Shown here piece after piece: positions 1 to 8,042 of a DNA stretch of 64,000 nt; position 1 is the stretch's first letter, and every line of letters starts with the position of its first letter. This DNA is from CBDDHT01 sp965227905 (lineage in GTDB: Bacteria; Pseudomonadota; Alphaproteobacteria; Rhizobiales; Methyloligellaceae), in assembly GCA_965227905.1 (NCBI GenBank), contig OZ245780.1:1612001-1676000 (forward strand). The letters are read 5' to 3'. The translations under genes were made by a program, and so were the position numbers. The notes beneath the pieces are model-generated. The model ran no database searches. It was given only the letters and a program-made list of their open reading frames with translations, and was not told the DNA's origin.

Positions 1-20
1 AGAGCATACCTTCTGTTTGA

Positions 21-50
21 GGGCGGTCGGCGAGCATCCGTCGGCCGCCC
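21..50. other. GC-rich hairpin upstream of DUF3095 gene
   Basis: A 12-bp inverted repeat (21-32 with 39-50, two G-U type pairs) encloses a 6-nt loop. No T-run follows on either strand, so it is not a classic intrinsic terminator. It may still end or insulate a transcript entering from outside the window. Confidence 0.4.
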
Positions 51-153
51 CGGTAACTCTGATTGACCGATACGGTGAGCCATAAAGAAGCGCCACGCGT
101 AAAATACATCGAGACTGTACCGCGCGGGTTGTCCGCTGCGATTTGAGAATTCA

Positions 154-1311
154 ATGCCGGATCAATCGATGGATCCCAAGCCGCTCCTCGCGTTCGAGGC
201 TTTTAGCGATTTTCGTCAGGTCACCGACCGGGATGTCTATCATCCGCTGCCGGATGACTGGTTCATCGGTGTGACCGATGTCGTCGGCTCGACCAAGGCT
301 GTCGAGGCAGGGCGCTACAAGGCTGTTAACATGGCCGGCGCTTCCGTGATTACGGCCGTGATGAATGCCCTCGACCGACTGGATTTCCCCTTTTCCTTCG
401 GCGGCGACGGCGCCCAGGTTGCCGTGCCGCCGGACTATGCGGATATGGCCCGCGAGGTGATGGCCAAGACGGCGACCTGGTCTGCAGAGTCGCTCGGGCT
501 GGAGTTGCGGGTTGCTCTTGTCCCTGTTGCCGACATTCGCGCAGCCGGTCATGACGTGCTGGTCGCGCAGTATTCTCCGTCGCCATCGGTGCGCTATGCG
601 ATGTTCGCGGGTGGTGGCGTCGAGTGGGCTGAGGACATGCTCAAGGCGAGAACCTACGTCATCGAGCCGGCCAAGGCAGGGGATCATGCGGACCTGACAG
701 GCCTGTCTTGCCGCTGGAAGCCGATCAAGACCCGCGCCGGTGTCATGCTCTCGCTGATCGTGCGTCAGGCGCCCGGTGTCGAACGCGAACGGTTTTTCAA
801 TGCCCTGCAATCGATCATCGCGTTCATCGAGTCTGAGCCGCGCGATTCCAATCCATTGCCAGACAACGGGCCGGATTTCGGCTCGCCCATGGCAGGCCTC
901 GGGTTGGAGGCACGCATCATGTACAGCACCGTCATGCCTGTGTTGGCGATGCTCCGTCTGCTGCCATGGCGGATCTTTGCGTGGGTTGTCGTGACCTTTG
1001 GAATCTCGGTCGGCGGATTCAGCCCAAAACGCTACCGGGCAGAGACGGTTCAAAACTCCGACTTCCGCAAATTCCACGACGGTCTGGATATGACGATTGA
1101 TTGCACACCTGAACAGGCTGACCGGATCGAAAGAATACTCGAAGGGATGGAGGCGGAAGGTGTGATCCGCTACGGGATATTCAGACAGTCGGAGGCGTTG
1201 ATGACCTGCATCGTCCCGTCATATTCCTCGGACAATCATCTGCACTTTATCGATGGCGCTCAAGGTGGTTACACAGCCGCCGCACGACGCTTGAAAGCCA
1301 TGAACGCATAG
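154..1311 (+). CDS. DUF3095 family protein, class III cyclase-like
   Basis: 385 aa; I recognise the DUF3095 family, whose biochemical function is not established. The N-terminal part (about residues 40-95) has GVTDVVGSTKAVEAGRYK followed by FSFGGDGAQ, which resembles the first metal-binding strand and the GGDG turn of class III nucleotide cyclases. A cyclase-related fold is therefore plausible, but activity is not shown. The C-terminal third carries a hydrophobic stretch (around VMPVLAMLRLLPWRIFAWVVV) that could sit at the membrane. There is no clear signal peptide. A small secreted-protein gene follows 11 nt after the stop and probably shares the transcript. Confidence 0.8.
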   Translation: MPDQSMDPKPLLAFEAFSDFRQVTDRDVYHPLPDDWFIGVTDVVGSTKAVEAGRYKAVNMAGASVITAVMNALDRLDFPFSFGGDGAQVAVPPDYADMAREVMAKTATWSAESLGLELRVALVPVADIRAAGHDVLVAQYSPSPSVRYAMFAGGGVEWAEDMLKARTYVIEPAKAGDHADLTGLSCRWKPIKTRAGVMLSLIVRQAPGVERERFFNALQSIIAFIESEPRDSNPLPDNGPDFGSPMAGLGLEARIMYSTVMPVLAMLRLLPWRIFAWVVVTFGISVGGFSPKRYRAETVQNSDFRKFHDGLDMTIDCTPEQADRIERILEGMEAEGVIRYGIFRQSEALMTCIVPSYSSDNHLHFIDGAQGGYTAAARRLKAMNA

Positions 1312-1322
1312 GAGATTGACCC

Positions 1323-1739
1323 ATGCCCAAGACATTCGCTGTTGCCGTGTTCGCCCTATTCGCGATGTTGACCGTTTGGACTGTCGAGGGACAGGCCGGT
1401 ATCGAAGCCCCGAACAAAAAGGCCGCTGCAGATACATTCCTGCTGACGATCTTCCTGAAGCACGATCAGTCGAAGACCATTGGGCAAATTCGTAAGGAAC
1501 TCGAGAAGACGGGATTCTGGCGAGCCTTTCCGCCGAAGGGAATTGCCGTCGAAAGCTGGAAGGTCGTGATGGGCATCGGTCAGGTCGTAACGCTTCGCGT
1601 CCCGGCTTCGCGTCTGAGAGAAGTCAACCTCGCCATCGAGAAGACAGCATGGGGTGCTTTCCGGACGGAGTTTTATCCGACCTATGATCTGTGGCCGATC
1701 GTGCAGAAGATCAAGAAGGAGCAGGCAGGGACGCGATAG
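1323..1739 (+). CDS. Small secreted protein, unknown function
   Basis: 138 aa. Residues 1-26 form a typical signal peptide (hydrophobic AVAVFALFAMLTVW core, cleavage probably after VEGQA). The mature part is about 110 residues, mixed alpha/beta by eye, with no motif I recognise. It begins 11 nt after the DUF3095 gene, with a GGAG ribosome site just upstream of the ATG, so the two are probably co-transcribed and this protein may act at the envelope with the DUF3095 product. That link is inferred from position only. Confidence 0.7.
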   Translation: MPKTFAVAVFALFAMLTVWTVEGQAGIEAPNKKAAADTFLLTIFLKHDQSKTIGQIRKELEKTGFWRAFPPKGIAVESWKVVMGIGQVVTLRVPASRLREVNLAIEKTAWGAFRTEFYPTYDLWPIVQKIKKEQAGTR

Positions 1740-1751
1740 GGCGCTTGAGCC

Positions 1752-1782
1752 GGTACAAGCGACAGGTCCTGCCGCTTGTACC
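1752..1782. terminator. Palindrome between convergent genes
   Basis: A perfect 10-bp inverted repeat (GGTACAAGCG at 1752-1761, CGCTTGTACC at 1773-1782) lies between the stop codons of two convergent genes. There is no strong T-run, so it is probably a bidirectional terminator or mRNA 3'-end structure rather than a textbook rho-independent terminator. Confidence 0.5.
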
Positions 1783-1795
1783 GAAAGTGGACTAA

Positions 1796-2107
1796 TTAGC
1801 CACGTGTACCGTCACCGTCCGGCGTGAAGCCGCGGCAGATATCTGCGACGGCTGGATCGAATCCAACCAGATGGCAGACCTTCTGCTTGGTGAGCGGGTT
1901 TTGCCGGATCTGACGCGCCGTCACACGCGAACCGGCGCGTTGCGCAACACTGGCGAGGAAACTGTCTTCGCAATAGGGCGTCGAAATCGAATTGCCCTGC
2001 ACGATCTGCCAGCGGCCTTCGCATTGAATTGCGCTTGATGCGGGCGGTGCTGTAAAGGCGAGAAATGGCAATGCGGTCAAAAAGGCGATACCAGTTTGTT
2101 TAATCAT
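1796..2107 (-). CDS. Small secreted cysteine-containing protein
   Basis: About 103 aa. I start it at the ATG at 2107 because GGAG lies 7 nt upstream; a TTG at 2119 is also in frame, but that GGAG would then be inside the gene. Residues 1-25 form a signal peptide (hydrophobic GIAFLTALPFLAFTAP, cleavage near SSA). The mature protein has four cysteines (IQCEGRW, YCEDS, VCHLV, ICRGF), suggesting two periplasmic disulfides. No family recognised. Confidence 0.65.
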   Translation of the reverse strand: MIKQTGIAFLTALPFLAFTAPPASSAIQCEGRWQIVQGNSISTPYCEDSFLASVAQRAGSRVTARQIRQNPLTKQKVCHLVGFDPAVADICRGFTPDGDGTRG

Positions 2108-2270
2108 GGGTTTCTCCAAATGTCGCTTTCGCGTGAAGGGGCCCCCGGACAGGTCCAGTCACACGACGTGGCGTTTGCACCAGTCTCGTCGTCTGTGCTT
2201 TGAAATGGTTGGAACAATCCTTATCTACAAGCGGGTCGGAACTGCACACTTTCGTTACAGACCCGTCATT

Positions 2271-2371
2271 AAAGCGCGTCATGCTTGATCGGGTTCACTT
2301 GACGCGCTTTAAGCTTTTGGTTTGGCGCGTGTCTTTATCCCAAAACCGGCAACCACTTTTGGGAGACACGC
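2271..2371. repeat. RIME-like double palindromic intergenic element
   Basis: Two adjacent inverted repeats. The first is AAAGCGCGTCA (2271-2281) with TGACGCGCTTT (2300-2310). The second is GCGTGTCT (2327-2334) and CCCAAAA (2339-2345), pairing with TTTTGGG (2357-2363) and AGACACGC (2364-2371) around an AAAACCGG-containing centre. The arrangement, and the AAAACCGG followed by a CCACTTTT arm, resemble the rhizobial intergenic mosaic elements (RIME). It ends 15 nt before the next start codon, so it lies in that gene's 5' leader. Confidence 0.55.
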
Positions 2372-2386
2372 TGTAGGAGAACGATT

Positions 2387-2803
2387 ATGACACGAAATCT
2401 GGCCGGCTTAGCGGCGCTGGTGACATCGGTCAGCCTCTTTGCAGCAGTGCCGGGCGCACTGGCTGCCTATTCTGCTGCCGACACCGCTGCCATGCTGCGC
2501 GGCAAGGGCTATCACAGTGTGCGGATCGCCAATGATGGGCCGGGCTATCATGCGCTGGCCTGCCGCGGTAAGGCTCAGTATCACTTTGAGATTTCTCCGA
2601 GTGGCCGGATCCTCGATCGGGACCGTGCCGGCAAATGCGGTGCCCCGCCTAAGGGCGTTCACGTCCGCGCACCTTTCGTTGCGGTGGATACCGGACGCGG
2701 TACACATGTTCGCGCGCCGTTCGTCGGTGTCGATAAGACGGACCGCGGCACGCGCGTCAGAGCGCCTTTTGTCGATCTGTGGATTCCAAAACGTCGTCAC
2801 TAG
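2387..2803 (+). CDS. Secreted protein with three VRAPFV repeats
   Basis: 138 aa. A signal peptide spans residues 1-27 (LAALVTSVSLFAAVPGALA). A small globular part with two cysteines (around 59 and 84) follows. The C-terminal tail repeats the hexamer VRAPFV at residues 93-98, 108-113 and 124-129, each followed by a short acidic V-D or L-W linker, and ends in basic PKRRH. I recall VRAPFV-type tails in other alphaproteobacterial exported proteins, but I know of no assigned function. GGAG sits just upstream of the ATG, and the RIME-like palindrome immediately precedes it. Confidence 0.75.
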   Translation: MTRNLAGLAALVTSVSLFAAVPGALAAYSAADTAAMLRGKGYHSVRIANDGPGYHALACRGKAQYHFEISPSGRILDRDRAGKCGAPPKGVHVRAPFVAVDTGRGTHVRAPFVGVDKTDRGTRVRAPFVDLWIPKRRH

Positions 2804-2841
2804 GCCAATGGCTTTTGATCGACATTAGGGGGAGGGGTTGC

Positions 2842-3996
2842 ATGCCTTCGGATGCCATTCGTGTCGCCACATTTTCAGGTCCAGGATCGGATCCGGAAAT
2901 GCGGGATGTGGCCTGGCCGGACGTGCCGGATAATGCGGCTCTCATTAAGATTGGCGCTTGCGGTGTTTGCGGCACCGACATGCATATCCTCAAAGGCCAT
3001 TGGCCGAAGCCGCTGCCTTGGCCCTTCACGCTCGGTCACGAACTCGCCGGTGTCATCGTCGAGAAGGGCGCATCCCTGAACCAGGATTTTATGGGCAAGT
3101 CCATCGAGGTCGGCTCCAAGATTATGCTGCCGCCGCTGATGCCGTGCGGCAGTTGCGACTATTGCGTGCACTATCCCGAGAGCGCGAACAAGTGTCTCAC
3201 GCCGGTCTATTACGGCCGATATCTCGGCTTCGACAAGGCGCCGCATCTCTGGGGCGGTTGGGCCGAGTATGTCTATGTGGATCTGGACATGCTGCCCGGC
3301 ACCAAGATGTATAAGCTGCCTGATGATATGCCGTTGCTTCTCGGCTCGCTTTCCGAACCGCTGACGTCCTGCATTCGGGCGATCAACCGGGCAACGCGTG
3401 CGGGCGGATTCAAGTGGGGCGATACGGTCGTCGTACAGGGTACGGGACCGATCGGCATTCTCTGCATCGCGGCCGCACAGGAAATGGGCGCCGGTCGGGT
3501 GATCGCCGTCGGTGCACCCGAAGAGCCACGGTTACGTCTCGCGCGCGAGTTCGGTGCCGAAGCGACGGTCGATATCGAGACCGTGAAGAGCCCCGAGGAA
3601 CGAATCGCCAAGGTGCGGGATATTGTCGGCGGTTTTGGCGCCGATCTCGTCGTCGACTGTTCAGGACATCCGACGGCCGGTCCGGAAGGCATCGAGTTCC
3701 TGCGTGACGGCGGCACCTATGTCGAGATGGGCCAGTTCACCGATGCGGGCTCGATCGAGACGAACTGGCATCGCATCTGCTCGAAGGATCTCAATGTCCT
3801 GGGAAGCTGGGCCTTCACGGCCAATGACCTCCCGCTCGGTGTCGATATGCTCGACCGCTGCCGTGACAAATATCCCTGGCGAAAGATGCAGACGCTGTTT
3901 CCTTTCACCATCGATGGCGTCAAGGATGCGGTCGGTCAGGCGATGGCCATGAAAACGGTAAAGTCCACAATCGTGCCGTTTGAGGATATGCTATAG
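2842..3996 (+). CDS. Zinc-dependent alcohol dehydrogenase (MDR family)
   Basis: 384 aa. It oxidises an alcohol or polyol with NAD(P)+; the substrate cannot be read from sequence. The start is the ATG at 2842, behind a strong GGGGGAGGGG ribosome site; the open frame continues upstream without one. The catalytic zinc set is visible as GVCGTD (Cys43) and LGHE (His66, Glu67). The structural zinc cysteines lie in PCGSCDYC with a further Cys downstream. The cofactor-binding loop reads GTGPIG, and the domain order is that of threonine/sorbitol dehydrogenase relatives. A small membrane protein gene follows 47 nt downstream. Confidence 0.85.
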   Translation: MPSDAIRVATFSGPGSDPEMRDVAWPDVPDNAALIKIGACGVCGTDMHILKGHWPKPLPWPFTLGHELAGVIVEKGASLNQDFMGKSIEVGSKIMLPPLMPCGSCDYCVHYPESANKCLTPVYYGRYLGFDKAPHLWGGWAEYVYVDLDMLPGTKMYKLPDDMPLLLGSLSEPLTSCIRAINRATRAGGFKWGDTVVVQGTGPIGILCIAAAQEMGAGRVIAVGAPEEPRLRLAREFGAEATVDIETVKSPEERIAKVRDIVGGFGADLVVDCSGHPTAGPEGIEFLRDGGTYVEMGQFTDAGSIETNWHRICSKDLNVLGSWAFTANDLPLGVDMLDRCRDKYPWRKMQTLFPFTIDGVKDAVGQAMAMKTVKSTIVPFEDML

Positions 3997-4043
3997 CTCT
4001 GCAATGGAGTGCGCCTGGAAACAAAGGATTCATTGGCAAGAGT

Positions 4044-4484
4044 GTGATGGCACATTCGGTCGATACATCGCCCGCTGAGACACTCGGCGGCGCTGCCGAG
4101 GAGCCGGAGCCGAGAATAGGGCTCGTCTCCGGCATTTTGGCGGCTGCAGCCCTCGTCCTTTGGCTTGGCGGCATGGCGCTGACTCTGGAGACCGTCGGGC
4201 TGGACGATCAGGCCAGTGGCAAGGTCGCGGTCCTCTTCTGGCCGACCCAGGATGCCGAGATCAATTTCCGCGCCATTGCAGCGGCTGGCGGCGCGCCGAT
4301 CCGCCCAGTCATCGGTTCGGCAGTCTGGATCGCCCATTCCGATACGCCCGGCTTCGTGGGGCGCCTCCGCGCTCAGGGCGCACGCGCCGCCTATGGCGAG
4401 ATCCGGTTCGGCCCGATCTTCGCCGGTTGCTTCTCCTATGTGATGGGAGACAAATCCAAGCGGCCCGACTTCATCGTTCAGTGA
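4044..4484 (+). CDS. Single-pass membrane protein, unknown
   Basis: 146 aa (ATG at 4044, or the second ATG at 4047). The first 30 residues are acidic and probably cytoplasmic. One transmembrane helix follows at about residues 27-48 (LVSGILAAAALVLWLGGMAL), then a periplasmic domain of about 95 residues. No family recognised. Its 3' end overlaps the convergent lipid-kinase gene by 7 nt. Confidence 0.6.
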   Translation: MMAHSVDTSPAETLGGAAEEPEPRIGLVSGILAAAALVLWLGGMALTLETVGLDDQASGKVAVLFWPTQDAEINFRAIAAAGGAPIRPVIGSAVWIAHSDTPGFVGRLRAQGARAAYGEIRFGPIFAGCFSYVMGDKSKRPDFIVQ

Positions 4485-5362
4485 AACTCCGGTGGGACGA
4501 TCAGCCGGAAGGATTCGTCGCATGGCTCAATCGTCACCGGCGTCGATCCATGAGTCTCGCCATCGATCTGGACCGGCACGGGCATGTCTGAACTGATGAC
4601 CGTCTTCCGGCCCTCGATCGACGTCACACAAGGATCGTCTTCCAGGCGTCCAGCCGCGAGTTTGACTATCAGCTTCAAGAGACCCAGCCGTGTTCCCGGC
4701 TGGAGCATGACTGTCCTCAGGCCCGGCCGATCCAGAGCGGTCGCCGGCGACAGCACGAATTCTCCGCCATAGTGCCGGGCATTTGTGACGATCACCCATG
4801 CCGCATCGAATCTGGCACCATCGACTTCGACGTGAAGCTTCGGCAGCGGGCCTGTGAGGGTACTGAGAACCGGGCCTGTATACGCCACCTTGCCGATCCG
4901 CTTCTTGAGCGATTGTGACAGGCGGCCGACGACGTCGGCATCGAAGCCTGCCCCGGCCATAAGGAAAAAGGGTTCGCCGTTTATCTTGCCGCCATGCACA
5001 GGAATGGCAGTGCCATTGATCAGAATGTCGGCGATGCGATCGGCATTGCGGCCAAGACTAAGTTCGGCAGCCATGACATTCCCGGTCCCGACGGGAATTA
5101 TCCCGAGCGGCAGATCAGTGCCAATCAGACCGGCGGCCGCGCCCCGGATCGTGCTGTCACCGCCGGCGGCGACAACGGCGTCGAATTCTCCAGAGGCGGC
5201 GGCTTCCTGCGACAGTTGCTTGTCCGCTTCCAGGCTGTCGACGATCTGCGCGGTGACAAGCGCGCCACGATCGTTCAACTGATCGATGACGCGCGCAAGC
5301 AGCTGCTGCCGGCCGGGACCGGCAGAGACATTGTTGATGATCAGAAGCCGCTTGCGCGGCAG
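4478..5362 (-). CDS. Diacylglycerol kinase-family lipid kinase
   Basis: About 294 aa if begun at CTG 5362, 266 aa if begun at the TTG at 5278. Family members phosphorylate diacylglycerol or related lipids with ATP at the inner membrane face. The signature GGDST (family consensus GGDGT) and the following PVGTGN nucleotide-binding turn are clear. The frame remains coding upstream of 5278: RLLIINNVSAGPG matches the conserved first strand and glycine loop of the family. The true start therefore lies before 5278, although no ATG, GTG or TTG is in frame there. An ATG at 5366 is in a different frame. Either CTG is used or a one-base error or frameshift exists. It follows rpoH by about 14 nt, so it is probably in the same operon. 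Confidence 0.75.
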   Translation of the reverse strand: MPRKRLLIINNVSAGPGRQQLLARVIDQLNDRGALVTAQIVDSLEADKQLSQEAAASGEFDAVVAAGGDSTIRGAAAGLIGTDLPLGIIPVGTGNVMAAELSLGRNADRIADILINGTAIPVHGGKINGEPFFLMAGAGFDADVVGRLSQSLKKRIGKVAYTGPVLSTLTGPLPKLHVEVDGARFDAAWVIVTNARHYGGEFVLSPATALDRPGLRTVMLQPGTRLGLLKLIVKLAAGRLEDDPCVTSIEGRKTVISSDMPVPVQIDGETHGSTPVTIEPCDESFRLIVPPEFH

Positions 5363-5376
5363 GCATGGCTCAGCCG

Positions 5377-6261
5377 TTACGACGCCGGAACTCTCTCCGC
5401 AGCGGCGCTTCTCTGGACGGCTTTCTGGACCTTTTCGAACGCCCGCACCTCGATCTGACGAATCCGTTCCCGGCTGACGCCAAATTCCGACGAGAGTTCC
5501 TCCAGCGTCAAGGGATTTTCGCTGAGACGCCGGGCGGTGAAGATCCGCTTCTCGCGTTCATTGAGCCCTTTGATCGCCTCCGCCAGCAGACCTTTGCGGT
5601 GGTCATATTCCTGGCTGTTGCCGAGCGCCGTTTCCTGATCGGGATTGTCGTCGATCAGCCAGTCCTGCCACTCACCGGTTTCCGAATCGTTCCGAACAGG
5701 CGAATTCAGCGAGCTGTCGCCGGCTAAACGCCGGTTCATCGAGACGACATCGTCTTCCGGCACCGAGAGCTGCGTCGCGATCTGCTTGACCTGATCGGGC
5801 CGCAGGTCGCCGTCTTCGAACGCACGCAACTGGCCTTTGATCTTGCGCAGATTGAAGAACAGCTTCTTCTGGCTGGCCGTGGTGCCCATTTTCACAAGGC
5901 TCCAGGACCGCAGGATATATTCCTGGATCGCGGCCCGGATCCACCACATGGCATAGGTAGCAAGCCGGAAGCCTTTGTCCGGATCGAAGCGCTTGACCGC
6001 CTGCATCAGGCCCACATTACCTTCCGACACGACTTCGCCGATGGGCAGGCCATAGCCGCGATAGCCCATGGCAATGCGTGCCACGAGGCGAAGGTGAGAG
6101 GTTACCATCTGGTGTGCCGCATCCCGATCGTCATGCTCACGCCAGTTCTTGGCGAGCATGTACTCTTCATCCGGTTCCAGCATCGGGAACTTGCGGATTT
6201 CTTCGAGATATCGGGACAAACCACCAGGGCCCCCGACAGTGGGTAGAGATTTTGAAGCCAT
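5377..6261 (-). CDS. rpoH: RNA polymerase sigma-32 factor RpoH
   Basis: 294 aa, a typical length for alphaproteobacterial RpoH. It directs core RNA polymerase to heat-shock promoters. Region 2 is clear (NVGLMQAVKRFDPDKGFRLA, then YAMWWIRAAIQEYIL). It is followed by the sigma-32-specific RpoH box KKLFFNLRK, which separates it from RpoD and other sigmas. Region 4 has LTLEELSSEFGVSRERIRQI. ATG 6261 has GGAG 12 nt upstream. The lipid-kinase gene is immediately downstream and rluD lies upstream on the same strand, 109 nt away. Confidence 0.95.
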   Translation of the reverse strand: MASKSLPTVGGPGGLSRYLEEIRKFPMLEPDEEYMLAKNWREHDDRDAAHQMVTSHLRLVARIAMGYRGYGLPIGEVVSEGNVGLMQAVKRFDPDKGFRLATYAMWWIRAAIQEYILRSWSLVKMGTTASQKKLFFNLRKIKGQLRAFEDGDLRPDQVKQIATQLSVPEDDVVSMNRRLAGDSSLNSPVRNDSETGEWQDWLIDDNPDQETALGNSQEYDHRKGLLAEAIKGLNEREKRIFTARRLSENPLTLEELSSEFGVSRERIRQIEVRAFEKVQKAVQRSAAAERVPAS

Positions 6262-6370
6262 TTTATCCGGTATCTCCAGGGCGGAATTATTTCACTGTAT
6301 CGCTGCCAGCCCCGGCACGTCCTTTATACAATGTTTGGAGCCTATAAAAAACACCTTTACCGGAAATTGC

Positions 6371-7378
6371 CTAAAACTCCTGCAATGCGCGGCGAACAGT
6401 CGCGAAATCTGCGGGCGGTTCACTCGAAAACTGCATCACATCCTTTGTTTCCGGGTGCTCGAATTGCAGGGTTGCCGCATGCAGTGCCTGCCGTTTCAGG
6501 CCGGAAATCGCCGATTTTGCTGCTTCCGGCAGGGTGAGAACCTTCGTTTTGAAGCCCGACCCATAAGTCAGATCACCGATAAGCGGATGGCCGATATGCG
6601 CCATATGCACACGAATCTGGTGGGTTCGGCCGGTCTCGAGGCTGAGTTCGAGCAGGCTGGCGGCGACTTCGCCCGCATCCGAATCACCATAGGTTTCGAT
6701 CACTTCATAGTGAGTGGTCGCCTCTTTGCCGGTCTCTGGCACAACCGCCATTTTCTGACGCTGCTCGGGTTTGCGCCCCAAGGGCGCTGAAATTGTGCCC
6801 TTCGGTCTTGGAAGCTTGCCCCAGGCGATTGCCAGATAGCGGCGCTCCAGTGGACCAGTACGACCGTGATCGGCGAACTGGCGGGAGAGGCGGTTATGAG
6901 CCCGATCATGTTTTGCAACGACCATGACACCGCTGGTCTCCTTGTCCAGCCTGTGCACGATGCCCGGCCGCTTCACACCGCCGATACCGGAGAGGCTCTC
7001 GCCGCAATGAGCGATGAGCGCATTGACCAATGTGCCCGTCCAGTTGCCCGCCGCTGGATGCACGACGAGGCCGGCTGGTTTGTCGATGACGACAAGGTCA
7101 TCGTCCTCATAAAGAATGTCGAGTGCGATGTCTTCGCCGCGCGGCACGGCCGGTTCGGCCGGCGGCACGGTGATATCGAGTCTATCGCCTTGTTTGACCC
7201 GGTAGTTCGGCTCTTCTATCGTCCCGCCATTGTGCCGAGCGTGGCCTTCTTTGATCAGGGTTTTCAGTCGGGAGCGGCTGTATTCGGTCAGGTGTCCGGC
7301 AAAGTAGCGATCCAACCGCTCGCCCGCGTCCTGTTCATCGACGGTAAAGGCATATGTTTCGGGACTATCGCTCGGCAT
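6371..7378 (-). CDS. rluD: Ribosomal large subunit pseudouridine synthase (RluD/RluC family)
   Basis: 335 aa. It converts specific uridines of 23S rRNA to pseudouridine. An N-terminal S4-like RNA-binding domain (about residues 10-80, ERLDRYFAG...SRSRLKTLI) precedes the RsuA/RluD catalytic domain. The catalytic motif HRLDKETSGVMVVAK holds the essential Asp, and the later GRTHQIRVHMAHIGHP block is diagnostic. Start chosen at ATG 7378 because the upstream extension reads as low-complexity, unrelated sequence and would overlap the divergent gene. RluD and RluC are hard to tell apart by eye; the symbol is a best guess. Confidence 0.85.
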   Translation of the reverse strand: MPSDSPETYAFTVDEQDAGERLDRYFAGHLTEYSRSRLKTLIKEGHARHNGGTIEEPNYRVKQGDRLDITVPPAEPAVPRGEDIALDILYEDDDLVVIDKPAGLVVHPAAGNWTGTLVNALIAHCGESLSGIGGVKRPGIVHRLDKETSGVMVVAKHDRAHNRLSRQFADHGRTGPLERRYLAIAWGKLPRPKGTISAPLGRKPEQRQKMAVVPETGKEATTHYEVIETYGDSDAGEVAASLLELSLETGRTHQIRVHMAHIGHPLIGDLTYGSGFKTKVLTLPEAAKSAISGLKRQALHAATLQFEHPETKDVMQFSSEPPADFATVRRALQEF

Positions 7379-7402
7379 TGGGACCCATGGAGAGATTGAT
7401 CG

Positions 7403-7780
7403 ATGTCGGCTCAGAGCAGTAAAGACGAAGCGGCCGGGAGCGGCGCGGATTTCACGCCCCGGCAGATTGCGATTCTCAAGACTGCCGTGCTCGTCATGGG
7501 CGTGATCTTTATCGTCGGTTTCGCGACCCTTATCGGTACCATCTTCTATCAGTCCACGCAGCTCGCGGAAAGCGGCACCCAGAAAGCTGCGGCGCCAAGC
7601 GGCAGCGAACCGGTCTCTGCGTTCGACGTGGCTGTCGGCACGGATCAGACAGTGGAGAGCGTCACTCTTGACGGCGATCGCGTCGCACTCCATCTCAATG
7701 GTCCAAATGGCCGTGAAATCGCGATCGTCGATCTGCTTCAGGGTAAGGTCATCAGCCGTGTCCGGTTGAAGCCCGAATAA
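7403..7780 (+). CDS. Small single-pass inner-membrane protein (possibly DUF6476-like)
   Basis: 125 aa. It has a short charged N-terminus, one transmembrane helix at about residues 24-48 (LKTAVLVMGVIFIVGFATLIG), a flexible linker and a periplasmic beta-rich tail. It is divergent from rluD with only 24 nt between the two start codons, so each promoter must lie within or overlap the other gene. GGAGAG lies 8 nt before the ATG. The arrangement resembles DUF6476 proteins found beside rluD in other alphaproteobacteria; this is from memory and uncertain. Confidence 0.65.
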   Translation: MSAQSSKDEAAGSGADFTPRQIAILKTAVLVMGVIFIVGFATLIGTIFYQSTQLAESGTQKAAAPSGSEPVSAFDVAVGTDQTVESVTLDGDRVALHLNGPNGREIAIVDLLQGKVISRVRLKPE

Positions 7781-7827
7781 GTTCGATCCATTTCAGCTGC
7801 ATTTGTTATCGCGCAAGATCCGTCCAC

Positions 7828-7903
7828 GCCCCCATCGTCTAGCGGCCTAGGACGCCGGCCTCTCACGCCGGAAACAGGGGTTCGAGTCCCCTTGGGGGCA
7901 CCA
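7828..7903 (+). tRNA. tRNA-Glu (anticodon CTC)
   Basis: A full cloverleaf: acceptor GCCCCCA pairs with TGGGGGC, the D-arm is closed by GTC/GAC, the anticodon stem is CCGGC/GCCGG with loop CTCTCAC (anticodon CTC), the T-arm is AGGGG-TTCGAGT-CCCCT, the discriminator is A, and CCA is encoded. Confidence 0.97.
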
Positions 7904-8042
7904 TTCTCTTGCATTCAGTTCGAAGCGATGGCGATCAAAAAACTATCTATGCTTCCTTTTGAACCTTTCTCGTTCCCGTGACGACTGAGTTTCATGCCGC
8001 AATGGTCGAGGCAGTCGCTGGACAGTAAGCGAGGAACGGAAA

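Noticed and set aside
151..1077. Long open frame on the minus strand opposite DUF3095
   Set aside because: It mirrors the coding frame of a clear gene, is rich in Arg, His and Gly, and has no family match.
5157..5366. ATG at 5366 as the start of the lipid kinase
   Set aside because: It opens a different frame from the conserved kinase sequence and gives an Arg/Gln-rich peptide.
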